Shown one piece after another: positions 26,427-36,433 of a stretch of 64,000 nt of DNA. Positions within the stretch are counted from its first letter, which is position 1. Every line of letters starts with the position of its first letter. Position numbers and translations under genes: made by a program. The DNA lies in assembly GCA_004298155.1 (NCBI GenBank), contig SCRD01000017.1, positions 372,001-436,000 of the forward strand, in the 5' to 3' direction. Below the pieces are notes generated by a model, which was not told the DNA's origin, made no database searches, and was given only the letters and a program-made list of their open reading frames with translations. Origin of the DNA: Acidobacteriota bacterium (GTDB taxonomy: Bacteria > Acidobacteriota > Terriglobia > UBA7540).

Positions 26427-28706
26427 ATGAGAAGCACCGACGACAAAGTTCCCCAGCCTCGTATGTCGCGGCGCAAGTTCCTGGCCGGCGCGGCTGGGGT
26501 TGCGACACTTTCAGCGGCATCTGGTGTGGCTTCCGCCGAAACGGCAGGCGGCAGGAGCGGTGAAACGCGGACGAATCCTGCCGCAGCGTTGCTCCGCGTT
26601 GACATAAATCCGACCCATGTAGTGAACTCTTTCGATCCCGATGAAAGCCTGGGGAGTTCGATGGATGAGTTGTCTCCGTCTATCATCGAAAGGATCTATA
26701 CTCCTGAAATTATCCGTGAATGCCTTTCCGCCGGCTGGGGACCTATTACATACCGCCTGCACACCGAACTGGCCATTGAAGCCTGGCATTGGAATTCGAA
26801 CGGTGAGTGGAGCGACCCCGACAAACGGCAAGGGTACTTTATAGGTAATCGAACACCAAAAGAATTTTTGCGAAATTCGTTTGGTTATCCGCTTCCACGC
26901 CGTGGTACCACCAGCAACGGAGGGGCCGCCCGAGGCTATTCGCGGTTGACGGACGGCGATCCAGCCACATTCTGGAAGAGTAACCCCTACCTCACACAGA
27001 CCTTTACCGGGGAGGATGACGCGCTGCATCCCCAGTGGATCATCGTAGATCTTGCTGCGGTTCACAAAGTGAATTCCATTCGCATCGACTGGGGCGACCC
27101 GTATGCGAGTACATACGAAATCCAATACTGGACCGGCGACGACCCCATGAGCTGGGAGGGCCAGTATTCTGCGGGCGGCGGGGGGGTTGCACAGCAAGCC
27201 TCAGGGCGCTGGAATCTCTTCACTTATGGAAACGTTCGAGACGGGAGCGGGGGAGAAGTAACGCTGAAGCTTTCCCGGTCTCCGGTGGCTACACGTTGGA
27301 TTCGAGTCGTAATGACAAAGTCTTCCTATAGCTCTGGATTGCAGGCTACGAGCGATCCGCGCGACCGGCTGGGCTATGCGATTCATCAGGTGTACGCCGG
27401 TACTCTTCAGGATCACGGAACGTTTGTCGACCTGACGAGACACGCTCCAGACGCCAGCCAGACGGCAACGTACTGTTCTTCGACGGACCCGTGGCATTCC
27501 GCCTCGGACTTAAATTCTCATGGCTCCCAGACCGGGTTTGACCTGTTTTTCACCAGCGGGATTACGAACAAGTTGCCGGCCATCATTCCTGTCGCCATTC
27601 TCTACAGCATTCCAGAAGACGCCGCAGCGCAGATTGCATATCTCAAGAAGCGCGGCTATCCCGTGGGGCGGGTTGAGATGGGCGAGGAATGCGACGGGCA
27701 ATATTACATGCCCGAAGATTACGCTGCGCTCTATCTGCAATTCGCTGATGCCATCCACAGGGTTGACCCTGACATCAAGCTAGGCGGCCCCGTGTTTCAG
27801 GGCATCAATCAGGACATTTCCGTCTGGCCGGACGCGCAGGGAAGAACTTCGTGGTTCGAACGCTTCCTTGACTATCTGAAGGCGCATAGGCGAATTCAGG
27901 ATCTCACTTTCGTTTCCTTTGAGCACTATCCCTTTGATCCATGTTCGGTGAATTGGGCGGACCTTTATCGTGAGCCGGAGCTGACGCGAAGTTGCCTACA
28001 GGCGTTGCGTGATGATGGCTTGCCGGACGGCATCCCGCTGATAAACACGGAGAGCAATGTTTCCTGGGAGATGACGCCGTACATGTCGGATATTTTCTCA
28101 GGCCTCTGGTTGGCTGACAGCGTTGGCAGTTTCTTTCTGGAGGGCGGAGGCGCTTATTTCCATTCTCCCATCCAGCCCCAGCCCCCCAACCAGGGATGCC
28201 GCGGGTGGGGCACATGGAGCAACTTCGTTTGCGACTCCAATTTTAAGGTCAAAGAGTATACGGCGGAGTACTATGCCAGCCATTTGATTAACCTGGAATG
28301 GGCCTCACATCGCGCAGGTGTTCACCACATGTTTCGGGTTGTGGGGACGATTCAGGATGCCGCGGGCAACGCGCTGATTACGAGCTACGCCTTAAAGCGT
28401 CCGGATGGCGATTGGTCGATCCTGTTGATCAACAAAGACAGGAACAATGCGCGGACGGTTCAGGTTGCGTTCGAGGATTCAGAAAGCGGACAGGTGAGCC
28501 ATTTTGCGGGTCAGGTCCAGATGGTGACGTTCGGCAACGAGCAATACGTCTGGCATTCCGCAGGACGGGACTCCCACGCCGATCCCGATGGTCCGCCACG
28601 CCGTATCATCGTCCCGGGTGGCCCTGACGCGAGGTTTACTTTGCCGAAGGCTTCAATCACCGTGCTTCGTGGCAAGTTGGAAGCAGGGAAGCCAATTCGG
28701 TCATAG
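26427..28706 (+). CDS. Tat-exported glycosidase-like protein with F5/8-type (discoidin) domain
   Basis: About 759 residues from the ATG at 26427; the ATG at 26463 just before SRRKFLAGAAG is an alternative and neither has a strong ribosome site. The twin-arginine leader is typical. Residues 150-300 form a discoidin/CBM32-like sugar-binding module (YSRLTDGDPATFWKSN, PQWIIVDLAAVHKVNSIRID, TRWIRVVM) placed inside the catalytic part. Residues 380-640 look like a GH-A barrel: VEMGEECDGQYY holds a probable acid/base Glu and PLINTESNVSW a probable nucleophile Glu. The C-terminal 90 residues are a beta-domain. The family is not fixed; GH39/GH79-like is likely. Confidence 0.75.
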   Translation: MRSTDDKVPQPRMSRRKFLAGAAGVATLSAASGVASAETAGGRSGETRTNPAAALLRVDINPTHVVNSFDPDESLGSSMDELSPSIIERIYTPEIIRECLSAGWGPITYRLHTELAIEAWHWNSNGEWSDPDKRQGYFIGNRTPKEFLRNSFGYPLPRRGTTSNGGAARGYSRLTDGDPATFWKSNPYLTQTFTGEDDALHPQWIIVDLAAVHKVNSIRIDWGDPYASTYEIQYWTGDDPMSWEGQYSAGGGGVAQQASGRWNLFTYGNVRDGSGGEVTLKLSRSPVATRWIRVVMTKSSYSSGLQATSDPRDRLGYAIHQVYAGTLQDHGTFVDLTRHAPDASQTATYCSSTDPWHSASDLNSHGSQTGFDLFFTSGITNKLPAIIPVAILYSIPEDAAAQIAYLKKRGYPVGRVEMGEECDGQYYMPEDYAALYLQFADAIHRVDPDIKLGGPVFQGINQDISVWPDAQGRTSWFERFLDYLKAHRRIQDLTFVSFEHYPFDPCSVNWADLYREPELTRSCLQALRDDGLPDGIPLINTESNVSWEMTPYMSDIFSGLWLADSVGSFFLEGGGAYFHSPIQPQPPNQGCRGWGTWSNFVCDSNFKVKEYTAEYYASHLINLEWASHRAGVHHMFRVVGTIQDAAGNALITSYALKRPDGDWSILLINKDRNNARTVQVAFEDSESGQVSHFAGQVQMVTFGNEQYVWHSAGRDSHADPDGPPRRIIVPGGPDARFTLPKASITVLRGKLEAGKPIRS

Positions 28707-28744
28707 GGCGGGCGTACAAGGGAATGCAAGGTGGTGAAATTCGA

Positions 28745-30325
28745 TTACGGTAAACCCAGCTCTTTCTTTACACTCTCGTAGAACTTTTCTTTGTCGCTTA
28801 TGTTTCCCTTACTGAGTTTTGCAAAGATAGCGGCCGCACGGGCAGACTTTTCTTTTTCCCCCAATCTGCTGTACGCCTGGATCAGTTGATAATAGGCCTC
28901 GGCCAGGTTGGGATCAAGGCTGATTGCTTTCTCTGTCTCCTGGGCTGCCAGGTCAGGATGATTAGTCCGCAGCAGTAGTTTTCCAAGCTGGTAATGCAGC
29001 GGCGCGTACTTCGGGTCGAGGCTAACGGCCTGCCTGTAAACCTCTTCGGCATCAGCAAGACGGTTTTGCCGCGTCAGGATTTCGCCCAAAAAATACTTGA
29101 AGTGCGCGTTATCCGGGTTTAGTTCTGCGGCTTTACGGAGATACACCTCACCCTCTTGATCGTTCCCCTCGCTGATAAGACTGACCGCGTAGAGAAAGAC
29201 CGCGCGGGCAGAATCAGGCTGAAATGCAAGCGACTCCTCAAGGTATTTCTGCGCTTCTGTGTACCGCTTTTCGCAATAGAGGCTGACACCGGCGCTGTAA
29301 TATGGGTCCGGCCACTTCGGAGCCAGCTTGATGGCATTTTCCAGCAGGGCGAGAGCAGAGCCATGTTGGCCAAGGTGCTGGTCGATCCGGGCCGCCAGCA
29401 GCAGATAATGAGGCTGGTGGGAGTCCATGCTGACCGCTGTTGTTGCATTCTTCGCGGCAACGTCATATTTTCGCAACAGATAATTCGCCCCGGCCAGGAG
29501 ATAGTAGTCTTCTGCTGCCTTAGGTTCTTTGATGAGTGCAATCGCTTGTGCAGGCTGGTTGAATTCCAGGTATGCCAGCGCAAGCTTATGACGAATCTCC
29601 ACGGAATCAGGCTCCAGGGTACGCGCCCGGGAAAGATACGGGACCGCGTCGCCGGGCTGATGGTGTTCCAGGAACAACTGGCCAGTCGCACTCTGCCAGT
29701 TGGAGTCCGATTCCAATGACATCGCCGCCTTCCTGGCTTCCTCTCTGGCTTCACCAGGCCTGTTTGCCGCCAGTTCTGCACGAATCAGATTGTAAGCAAC
29801 GTCGGGACGGCTCTCACCGGGCGTCTGAGCCTTGTGCAAATGCTCAATGGCCATGGCAGGCTCGCCCTGATCGAGGAGGAGTACCCCAAGGTTGTAATTT
29901 ACGTTGACGTCGTTGGGGCGGAGTGATGCGGCGGCCCTGAGCTCGTGAAGCCCTTCCCTGATATTGTTGTTTCGCAGGAAGGCCATGCCAAGTCCGTAAT
30001 GAGAGCTGAAAGACTCCGGCTCGAGTTTCAAAGCCTGCCCAAATGCAGAAATCGCCCCTTCCGTATCTCCGCTTTGGAACTCAACCTGCCCCATCATTTC
30101 ATAGGCTTCGCCGTACGCAGGATCAATCCGGATGGCTGAGTCGAGCTCAGATTTTGCACGACCAAAATCCTTCTGGGCGAGATACTTTCTCGCCTGATTG
30201 GTATGGGTGACGGCGGATTGGGACCCTTGATTATTGCCCTGCTTAGCTGCGTAATGTAAAGCTGCACTGAGGCTTACAACCAGCACGACCAGGGCGTGAT
30301 TTTTCGCATTTTGATGCCATAACAT
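28745..30325 (-). CDS. Tetratricopeptide-repeat protein with N-terminal membrane segment
   Basis: About 526 residues. The N-terminus (ALVVLVVSLSAALHY) is a signal anchor or signal peptide, and the rest is about 13 TPR units (AYEMMGQVEFQSGDTEGAIS, VNYNLGVLLLDQGEPAMAIE, PLHYQLGKLLLRTNHPDLAA). No catalytic domain. No ribosome site precedes the ATG. It is transcribed away from the second TonB receptor across a 680-base gap and ends 39 bases from the stop of the discoidin glycosidase, tail to tail. Confidence 0.85.
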   Translation of the reverse strand: MLWHQNAKNHALVVLVVSLSAALHYAAKQGNNQGSQSAVTHTNQARKYLAQKDFGRAKSELDSAIRIDPAYGEAYEMMGQVEFQSGDTEGAISAFGQALKLEPESFSSHYGLGMAFLRNNNIREGLHELRAAASLRPNDVNVNYNLGVLLLDQGEPAMAIEHLHKAQTPGESRPDVAYNLIRAELAANRPGEAREEARKAAMSLESDSNWQSATGQLFLEHHQPGDAVPYLSRARTLEPDSVEIRHKLALAYLEFNQPAQAIALIKEPKAAEDYYLLAGANYLLRKYDVAAKNATTAVSMDSHQPHYLLLAARIDQHLGQHGSALALLENAIKLAPKWPDPYYSAGVSLYCEKRYTEAQKYLEESLAFQPDSARAVFLYAVSLISEGNDQEGEVYLRKAAELNPDNAHFKYFLGEILTRQNRLADAEEVYRQAVSLDPKYAPLHYQLGKLLLRTNHPDLAAQETEKAISLDPNLAEAYYQLIQAYSRLGEKEKSARAAAIFAKLSKGNISDKEKFYESVKKELGLP

Positions 30326-31004
30326 CGGTCTAATGTTAGATCATTCGTGGCATGTTCACTGGAATTTCTCAAAAGACCCCAAAATTTGGTACGCTTTGCA
30401 AGAGTCGAGAAAAACCTCGGTAAATTTTCCTTGACATCGCCAAGTCACTCATGATAACTCTCGGGGCGTATCGCAAATTAATATTACTCAGCCCAACATT
30501 CCATGGTAGGAGGGTGCTGTTTTCTTATTATGAAGCCCGTCAGGCAAAAGGCTAGAACGGAAAACCGCGCTCTATCCGAGCTCCACATATTAGCTTAAAT
30601 GCAGATGCGTTTTTCCTTCGATTGGGTGTGTACAACTTCTATTTGCTTACGAATGAGCCACTTATAGCCTAAAGTGGACGGCTTGAGAGTGTTGTGGCTG
30701 CAGCATCGATCATTGCGCCACAGGCGTGTACGCCTGGTCACAGACGTTTGGCTTGGAGTTTCCTGCGTCGGGAAGGGCGTGTGGCCCACACACACTGGCG
30801 TTGTTCTATTTGCCTTCGTAGTGGGGCAATCTGCCCAATGACAGGTCAGTCTTCAGATGAGTGCGGCGTGATGCCTGGGTAGTGGATGTCCGTTGGGTTT
30901 GGTGAGCAACAGGCCCATTCAAAACAGCGTAATTTGGAATTATCACGCTGGGTACAGACAACAACGAAGTCGACTGATTAAGAAACAGGAGGAGGGACCT
31001 CATC
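30326..31004. other. Long divergent intergenic region with inverted repeats upstream of the second TonB receptor
   Basis: No convincing gene in 680 bases. Visible structure: CAGGCG-TGTA-CGCCTG (30721-30736, perfect 6-bp stem), GTGTGG-C-CCACAC (30779-30791), and a promoter candidate at 30431. AGGAGG at 30988-30993 is the ribosome site of the next gene. A long structured leader or a short unannotated RNA is possible. Confidence 0.4.
30431..30459 (+). promoter_or_regulatory. Possible sigma-70 promoter in the leader of the second TonB receptor
   Basis: TTGACA (30431-30436) followed at 16 bases by GATAAC (30453-30458). If used, the transcript would carry a leader of about 540 bases. Confidence 0.35.
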
Positions 31005-34000
31005 ATGAAACAAGGGCGATTCTTTCAGCTTGTGTGGGTTGCGTTAGCTTTAGCCTTGGTGGCTGTGGTCCCAAGGCTGGGAGCACAGACTGTATCTGGA
31101 TCCATTTCCGGCTCAGTAACGGACCCATCTGGCGCGGCCGTGCCTTCCGCCAATATTACTTTGCGTAACGCAGAAACCGGGGCGGTCATGAGGACAAGTT
31201 CAAACTCCAGTGGAGTCTACGGTTTTCCTGTAGTACCGGTTGGCACGAACTACACAGTTTCAGTGGAGGCGAAGGGATTCAGGACTTACGTCCAGAGTGG
31301 AATCACTCTGCTTATCAATCAGGCCTTGCGTGTGGACGCAAAGCTCGTCATCGGCAGCGAACAACAATCAGTGGAAGTATCTGCCCAGGCGGTCCAGGTT
31401 GCGACCGAAAACACTTCAATGGGCGACGTGATTGAGAGCCGCAAAATGCTCTCCCTGCCGCTTAACGGGCGCAGCTACATTGATTTACTCGGGCTCCAGG
31501 CTGGGGTGGTTCCAGAATCCACGACGGGATCTTTGGGGGACCGGCCGGTTGCAGGCACTGGCAGCGCCGGAAACTTTTCTGTCAACGGGGGTCGAGAAGC
31601 CGCTAACGGATTCATGCTGAATGGCGGCAGCGTGGAAGAGGGCAGAAACAACGGCGCTGGTCTCGTCCCCAATCTGGATTCGATTGAGGAATTCAAGGTG
31701 ATCACCAACTCAGGCTCGGCTGAGTATGGCCAGTATTCCGGCGCAATCGTCAACGTGGTGACCAAGGGTGGCACGAACGAATGGCATGGTAATGGATTTG
31801 AATTCCTTCGCAACGAAAAATTCGATTCGCGCAATTTCTTTGACCCGGACCGCGGAGCATTCAAGCGGAATCAGTTCGGCGGGACCATTGGCGGGCCAAT
31901 CATCAAGAACCGGCTTTTCATTTTCGGCGATTATCAGGGAACGCGGCAGTCACTCGGAGTTTCAACCGGTGCGCTCACGGTGCCCACTGCCGATCAGAGA
32001 GCCGGCAATCTGTCTGATCCCAATTTGCCAGTGAGCGGGCTCGATCCCACTGCTGTAGTGAAAGGGTGCGCTCCGGGGAATGGTTGCCTGAACGATGTGT
32101 TGACGACCCGCCTGGGGTACACCGTAACGAATGGAGAGCCGTATTACACTCCGGGCTGCGCAAGCACAGCCAATTGTGTTTTCCCGAACGGCATCATTCC
32201 TCAGAGCGCGTGGTCAGCGCCTTCCCTAGCACTGGAGCAATACATTCCCGAGCCGACTCCCGGCTTGGGCGGTTCGACTTTTTCCACGACTTCTCAAAAA
32301 CAGCACGTACGCGACGACAAATTCTCGGTGCGTGGAGACCTCGATACCGGAGGCTACGGCCGCTGGTCGGTGTACTATGCGCTTGATAATACCAACCTGT
32401 TAGATCCTTTCCCTGCAGCGAACGTTCCAGGTTTCGCTGCTTCAACACCCCAGCAGGCAATGCAAACGGTTCTGAGCAATACGCGTACATTCGGATCGAG
32501 CAACGTGAATGAAGTTCACGCCGCCTTCTTCCGTACTGCCATGACGCAGCGCCAGCCCCAGGGAGGTCTGGTGTCCGATCTGTCCTCTCTTGGATTTGTG
32601 ACGGGGGGATTAGGGATCATTCCCGTGGTGCCGAGCCTTCAGGGTGTCCCTCTGACCTATCTTGACAACTCGGGACCTGCTTTTGGTCTGCCGGACGGCA
32701 CAACCGGGCAGTTCAACAACACGTATCAGATATCCGATAGCTTCTCCTCGGTCCGGGGAAAGCACACCATTAAATTTGGTGGCAACTACCAACGGTTCCA
32801 GATCAACGAAAGAAACACTTACGCTCAGAACGGTGTGTTTGATTTCAATGGCTCGGAAACAGGCAGTGACTTTGCCGATTTTCTGATTGGGGCGCCTGTG
32901 GGCTTCATCCAATCGAGCCGGCAATTTCTCGATTCACGATCCGAATATGGTGCGCTCTACGTGGCAGACAGCTACAAAGTAAAGTCGAACCTGACGCTCA
33001 ACTACGGGTTGAGGTGGGAAACCAGTACCTTTTTTCGCGACAAGTTAGACCGGACGCCGAGTAATTGCAGAATTCAAGCAATTAACTTTAATGTCCAGTC
33101 CACCATATATCCCACGGCACCGAAGGGCTGGCTGTGCCCTGGAGATCCGGGTGTCGCACAAGGGTTGGCTCCCAACGACTACAATAATTTTGCTCCTCGT
33201 ATTGGGATTGCATATTCCCCCGGCTTCAGCGACGGGTTGATGGGCAAGGTCTTTGGCGGGCCCGGGAAATCCAGCATACGGGCCTCCTATGGCATTTACT
33301 ATACGAACGTCGAGGACCTCACCCAGTTCTACGAGGTGGGTGACGTTCCCGCAGGTCTGTTTTACGTCAGCCCGACGCAGGTTTACTACGATGTGCCGTA
33401 TAAGAACCGCCAAACCGCGGGAGGCCCTGGGCAGCGATTCCCCTTTACGGTGCCCAACCCGCAAACGATCAACTGGGCCCAGTTACAGCCCATTGCCAGT
33501 TCGCCGGGATTTGACCTGAACAACATCCTCCCTTACTCACAGCACTATGACTTCAGCATCCAGCGGGAGTTTGCTGGCTCTACTCTGCTAACACTCGCCT
33601 ACGTAGGGACAAACGGGCATCACCTGGTTGCTGGATATTCGTCGAATCCAGGTATTGCAGCCACATGTCTGGCGACGCCTGGTTGCGGTCCAAATGGTGA
33701 AGACTCGTCATACGACCTGGGCGGGGGAAACTTTCAATACGGGACGCGTATCCACTCCGTGACTTCGGGGCGGTATGCATTCGGACAGGGCTTGGGCGCC
33801 ACGCTGGACTTCGGGAGTAACAACTACACATCAACGGTTGCCAATTCCGTATACAACTCGCTGCAGATAACGGTGGAGAAGAGAGTTGGTGCCGTCCAGT
33901 TTCTTGGCGCTTACACATGGTCAAAATCACTCGATGATGCCTCGGCTTTTGCGCAAAACATCAACCCGTTTAATGCAAAATTGAGCCGGGGTCTCTCCAC

Positions 34001-34532
34001 CTATGACATTGCACACAATTTTGTCTTCAGCTACACATGGGCCCTGCCAGGCCCCTCTGCGGGAGTGGGGAAAGCAGTGCTGGGTGGATGGGACTTTTCA
34101 GGAATCACACGGCTGACGACAGGCTTCCCGATCGGAATGGGCGATGGGAGCGACAACTCGCTCTGTGGATGCTCGGGTGTAGACAAGCCGAACTGGTCCG
34201 GGCAGTCCATTCAGATCTTCGATCCCCGAAACACTAAGGACCACCAGTACTTCTCGCCGGACACTTTCTCCGGGGAAACCCTTGGAGTGCCCGGCAATTC
34301 GGGACGCGCCTTCTTCCACGGGCCTGGAATTATCAACTTCGACATGGCGCTGCACAAAGAGTTCAAGTTTACGGAGAGAGTTGGGCTGGAATACCGTGCT
34401 GAATTCTTCAACGCGTTTAACCACGCTCAGTTTAACAATCCCTCGGGCAGCTTTACATCGAGCTCGTTCGGCCAGGTCAGAAGCGCCCGCGATCCGCGCA
34501 TCATTCAGATGGGCATGAAGTTAAGCTTCTGA
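31005..34532 (+). CDS. TonB-dependent receptor with carboxypeptidase-regulatory domain (Oar-like)
   Basis: About 1,175 residues; AGGAGG lies 11 bases before the ATG. Signal peptide to VPRLGAQ. The regulatory domain (GSVTDPSGAAVPSANITLRN), the plug (VNGGREAANGFMLNGGSVEE), the barrel entry (KRNQFGGTIGGPIIKNRLFI, then DYQGTR) and the aromatic C-terminus (MGMKLSF) follow the same plan as the receptor at 4191. It diverges enough in the barrel to import something different. A TPR protein follows on the same strand, as after the UnbV gene. Confidence 0.93.
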   Translation: MKQGRFFQLVWVALALALVAVVPRLGAQTVSGSISGSVTDPSGAAVPSANITLRNAETGAVMRTSSNSSGVYGFPVVPVGTNYTVSVEAKGFRTYVQSGITLLINQALRVDAKLVIGSEQQSVEVSAQAVQVATENTSMGDVIESRKMLSLPLNGRSYIDLLGLQAGVVPESTTGSLGDRPVAGTGSAGNFSVNGGREAANGFMLNGGSVEEGRNNGAGLVPNLDSIEEFKVITNSGSAEYGQYSGAIVNVVTKGGTNEWHGNGFEFLRNEKFDSRNFFDPDRGAFKRNQFGGTIGGPIIKNRLFIFGDYQGTRQSLGVSTGALTVPTADQRAGNLSDPNLPVSGLDPTAVVKGCAPGNGCLNDVLTTRLGYTVTNGEPYYTPGCASTANCVFPNGIIPQSAWSAPSLALEQYIPEPTPGLGGSTFSTTSQKQHVRDDKFSVRGDLDTGGYGRWSVYYALDNTNLLDPFPAANVPGFAASTPQQAMQTVLSNTRTFGSSNVNEVHAAFFRTAMTQRQPQGGLVSDLSSLGFVTGGLGIIPVVPSLQGVPLTYLDNSGPAFGLPDGTTGQFNNTYQISDSFSSVRGKHTIKFGGNYQRFQINERNTYAQNGVFDFNGSETGSDFADFLIGAPVGFIQSSRQFLDSRSEYGALYVADSYKVKSNLTLNYGLRWETSTFFRDKLDRTPSNCRIQAINFNVQSTIYPTAPKGWLCPGDPGVAQGLAPNDYNNFAPRIGIAYSPGFSDGLMGKVFGGPGKSSIRASYGIYYTNVEDLTQFYEVGDVPAGLFYVSPTQVYYDVPYKNRQTAGGPGQRFPFTVPNPQTINWAQLQPIASSPGFDLNNILPYSQHYDFSIQREFAGSTLLTLAYVGTNGHHLVAGYSSNPGIAATCLATPGCGPNGEDSSYDLGGGNFQYGTRIHSVTSGRYAFGQGLGATLDFGSNNYTSTVANSVYNSLQITVEKRVGAVQFLGAYTWSKSLDDASAFAQNINPFNAKLSRGLSTYDIAHNFVFSYTWALPGPSAGVGKAVLGGWDFSGITRLTTGFPIGMGDGSDNSLCGCSGVDKPNWSGQSIQIFDPRNTKDHQYFSPDTFSGETLGVPGNSGRAFFHGPGIINFDMALHKEFKFTERVGLEYRAEFFNAFNHAQFNNPSGSFTSSSFGQVRSARDPRIIQMGMKLSF

Positions 34533-34557
34533 CCAGATTATTTGAGAACGCTTTCCA

Positions 34558-34605
34558 GTCGGGCCGTGCAGCCGTATCAAACTGTTGACAGTTGCGCGGC
34601 CCGAC
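34558..34605. terminator. Perfect 9-bp stem between the TonB receptor and the TPR gene
   Basis: GTCGGGCCG (34558-34566) pairs perfectly with CGGCCCGAC (34597-34605). Its loop contains a second small hairpin (AACTG-TTGA-CAGTT). Only CTTTCCC follows, so it is not a textbook U-tract terminator; it may slow polymerase or protect the receptor mRNA 3' end and lower expression of the TPR gene. Confidence 0.45.
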
Positions 34606-34630
34606 CTTTCCCATAGGTGAAGGAAATGTA

Positions 34631-36229
34631 ATGCCGGGTACTTTGGGTGGCAGCGGCCACATCAGGAGGCCTTGCTGGTGCGGCTTGTTTTTTGCCCTTT
34701 GGTCAGGACTGACAGTTTGCGGCATGCCTTCCCAGGCCCATGGTCCGGGGCCTTCCAAGACAAACCAGGAATTGGCTGTTCGGCTAAATAATGAGGGCAT
34801 TAGTCTCGCTAAAAAGGCCGATTATGCGTCTGCGATAGAGAAGTTCCGCCACGCGATTGAACTCTGGCCGCAGTTTCCTGACTCCCAGTACAACCTGGCA
34901 ATAACGCTCGAAAAGATAGGCCAGATGGATCAGGCGATTGCTGCCTTTAAAGCTGCAGTTCACCTCAGGCCTGATTCTGCACCCATGCACCTTGCCTTGG
35001 GGTTGGCGTTGGCAAGGAATTATGACCTTGCGCGTGCTGCAACTGAGCTTCAGCAGGCCGTAACCCTTGCTCCACACGACCCGCTGGCGCATTACAATCT
35101 TGGACTGACCTATGAGCAGCAGGGTAATCCCCAGGATGCAATGATCGAGTATCGAAAGGCAATCCAAATACGACCTGAATTTGGCCCTGCGCACGAGCGA
35201 TTGGGAATTGTATTGCGCCGCCAGGGAAAGCAGCATGACGCGCTTGCGGAATTCCAATCCGCCGTTCGTTTTTCACCCCAGGACGCTGATGCACACTATA
35301 ATCTTGCGCTTGCTCTGAGGTCAGAGGGCAAACAGGACGAGGCTCTGAAAGAGCTGGATGAAGCCATCCGCTTGAAACCGGACTTTGAGCAGGCCCGCTA
35401 TAACCGTGCGATGATCATTCGTAATCGAGGACAACAGGCGCAAGCCCAGAAGGAGATGCAAGAAATTGCCGGCCTCAGCGAGTTCAAAGCGAAGGTGGCG
35501 CGGGCCAAGAGCCTGACCCTATCAGCAGCCGACCATCTGAAGAATCGGGAGCCCGACGATGCTCTCGCCGACCTTGCATCAGCATTGGAATATTGGAAAG
35601 ATAATCCCGCTGCCTACTATCTGAAGGGCCTGGCTTATGAGCAGAAAGCTAACTTGCCAGAAGCTCGAACAAATCTTGAAAAGGCCGTGGACCTTAAACC
35701 GGATTACCCGGAAGCCCTGGTTGGCCTGGGGCGGGTGCTTTGGGAGCTTGGCGACCATCAGGAAGCAGTCAGCGAATTTGATAAGGCCGTTGCGGTTGCA
35801 CCTGATTTTGCGGAGGGGCATTACAACCGCGGCCTTGCTAAGGCTTGGCTGGGCGATGAGACAAGTGCAATTGCAGAATTCCGTACGGCGCTTGCTTTGA
35901 AGCCTGGTTACCTCGACGCCGGCATCAACCTTGGCCTGACGCTTATGCGGCTGCGAAAAGTCGATGAGGCAATCCAGCAATTCAAATCAATGGCGAAGTC
36001 ATTTCCCAACAACTCTGGCGTCCGGAACAATCTGGGTTTGGCGCTGCTTGAGCTCGGAGACTTCAAGGAGGCTGCGGATGCGTTTCGGCAATCGCTGCGG
36101 CTGGACCCCAATTCTGCAGAGGCGCACTACAATCTGGCACTCGCTCTCAGGAAAGAAGGTGAAGATCAGGCTGCCGCCACTGAGTTCAAGAGAGCTCATG
36201 ACCTGAACCCCCTTCTGTCGCCGCCTTGA
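34631..36229 (+). CDS. Exported tetratricopeptide-repeat protein
   Basis: About 532 residues from the ATG at 34631, preceded by GAAGGAAA; an in-frame start at 34592 lies within the hairpin region. N-terminal hydrophobic segment CGLFFALWSGLTVCG ends at SQAHG. About 14 TPR units follow (SQYNLAITLEKIGQMDQAIA, AHYNLGLTYEQQGNPQDAMI, AHYNLALALRKEGEDQAAAT). No enzymatic domain. Placed directly after the second TonB receptor and separated by a stable hairpin, so likely a weaker second cistron. Confidence 0.88.
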   Translation: MPGTLGGSGHIRRPCWCGLFFALWSGLTVCGMPSQAHGPGPSKTNQELAVRLNNEGISLAKKADYASAIEKFRHAIELWPQFPDSQYNLAITLEKIGQMDQAIAAFKAAVHLRPDSAPMHLALGLALARNYDLARAATELQQAVTLAPHDPLAHYNLGLTYEQQGNPQDAMIEYRKAIQIRPEFGPAHERLGIVLRRQGKQHDALAEFQSAVRFSPQDADAHYNLALALRSEGKQDEALKELDEAIRLKPDFEQARYNRAMIIRNRGQQAQAQKEMQEIAGLSEFKAKVARAKSLTLSAADHLKNREPDDALADLASALEYWKDNPAAYYLKGLAYEQKANLPEARTNLEKAVDLKPDYPEALVGLGRVLWELGDHQEAVSEFDKAVAVAPDFAEGHYNRGLAKAWLGDETSAIAEFRTALALKPGYLDAGINLGLTLMRLRKVDEAIQQFKSMAKSFPNNSGVRNNLGLALLELGDFKEAADAFRQSLRLDPNSAEAHYNLALALRKEGEDQAAATEFKRAHDLNPLLSPP

Positions 36230-36433
36230 GCACTTAGAACGTGCCTGGCTCCAACGGCCAAAAACTCCAGAATGTATGGTTTGCCAGCGCCATGGTTAAG
36301 ACTTGCCTGCTGGATTATGGTGTCTGAAAGCTATACAATCTGTCGTACGAATTAGCATTGTTTTTTTGTGGAGCGAGCAATCCCAGGTCCCCTCAGTTTG
36401 GTTTACGACGGGATCCCAAGAGGAGAGAACAAC

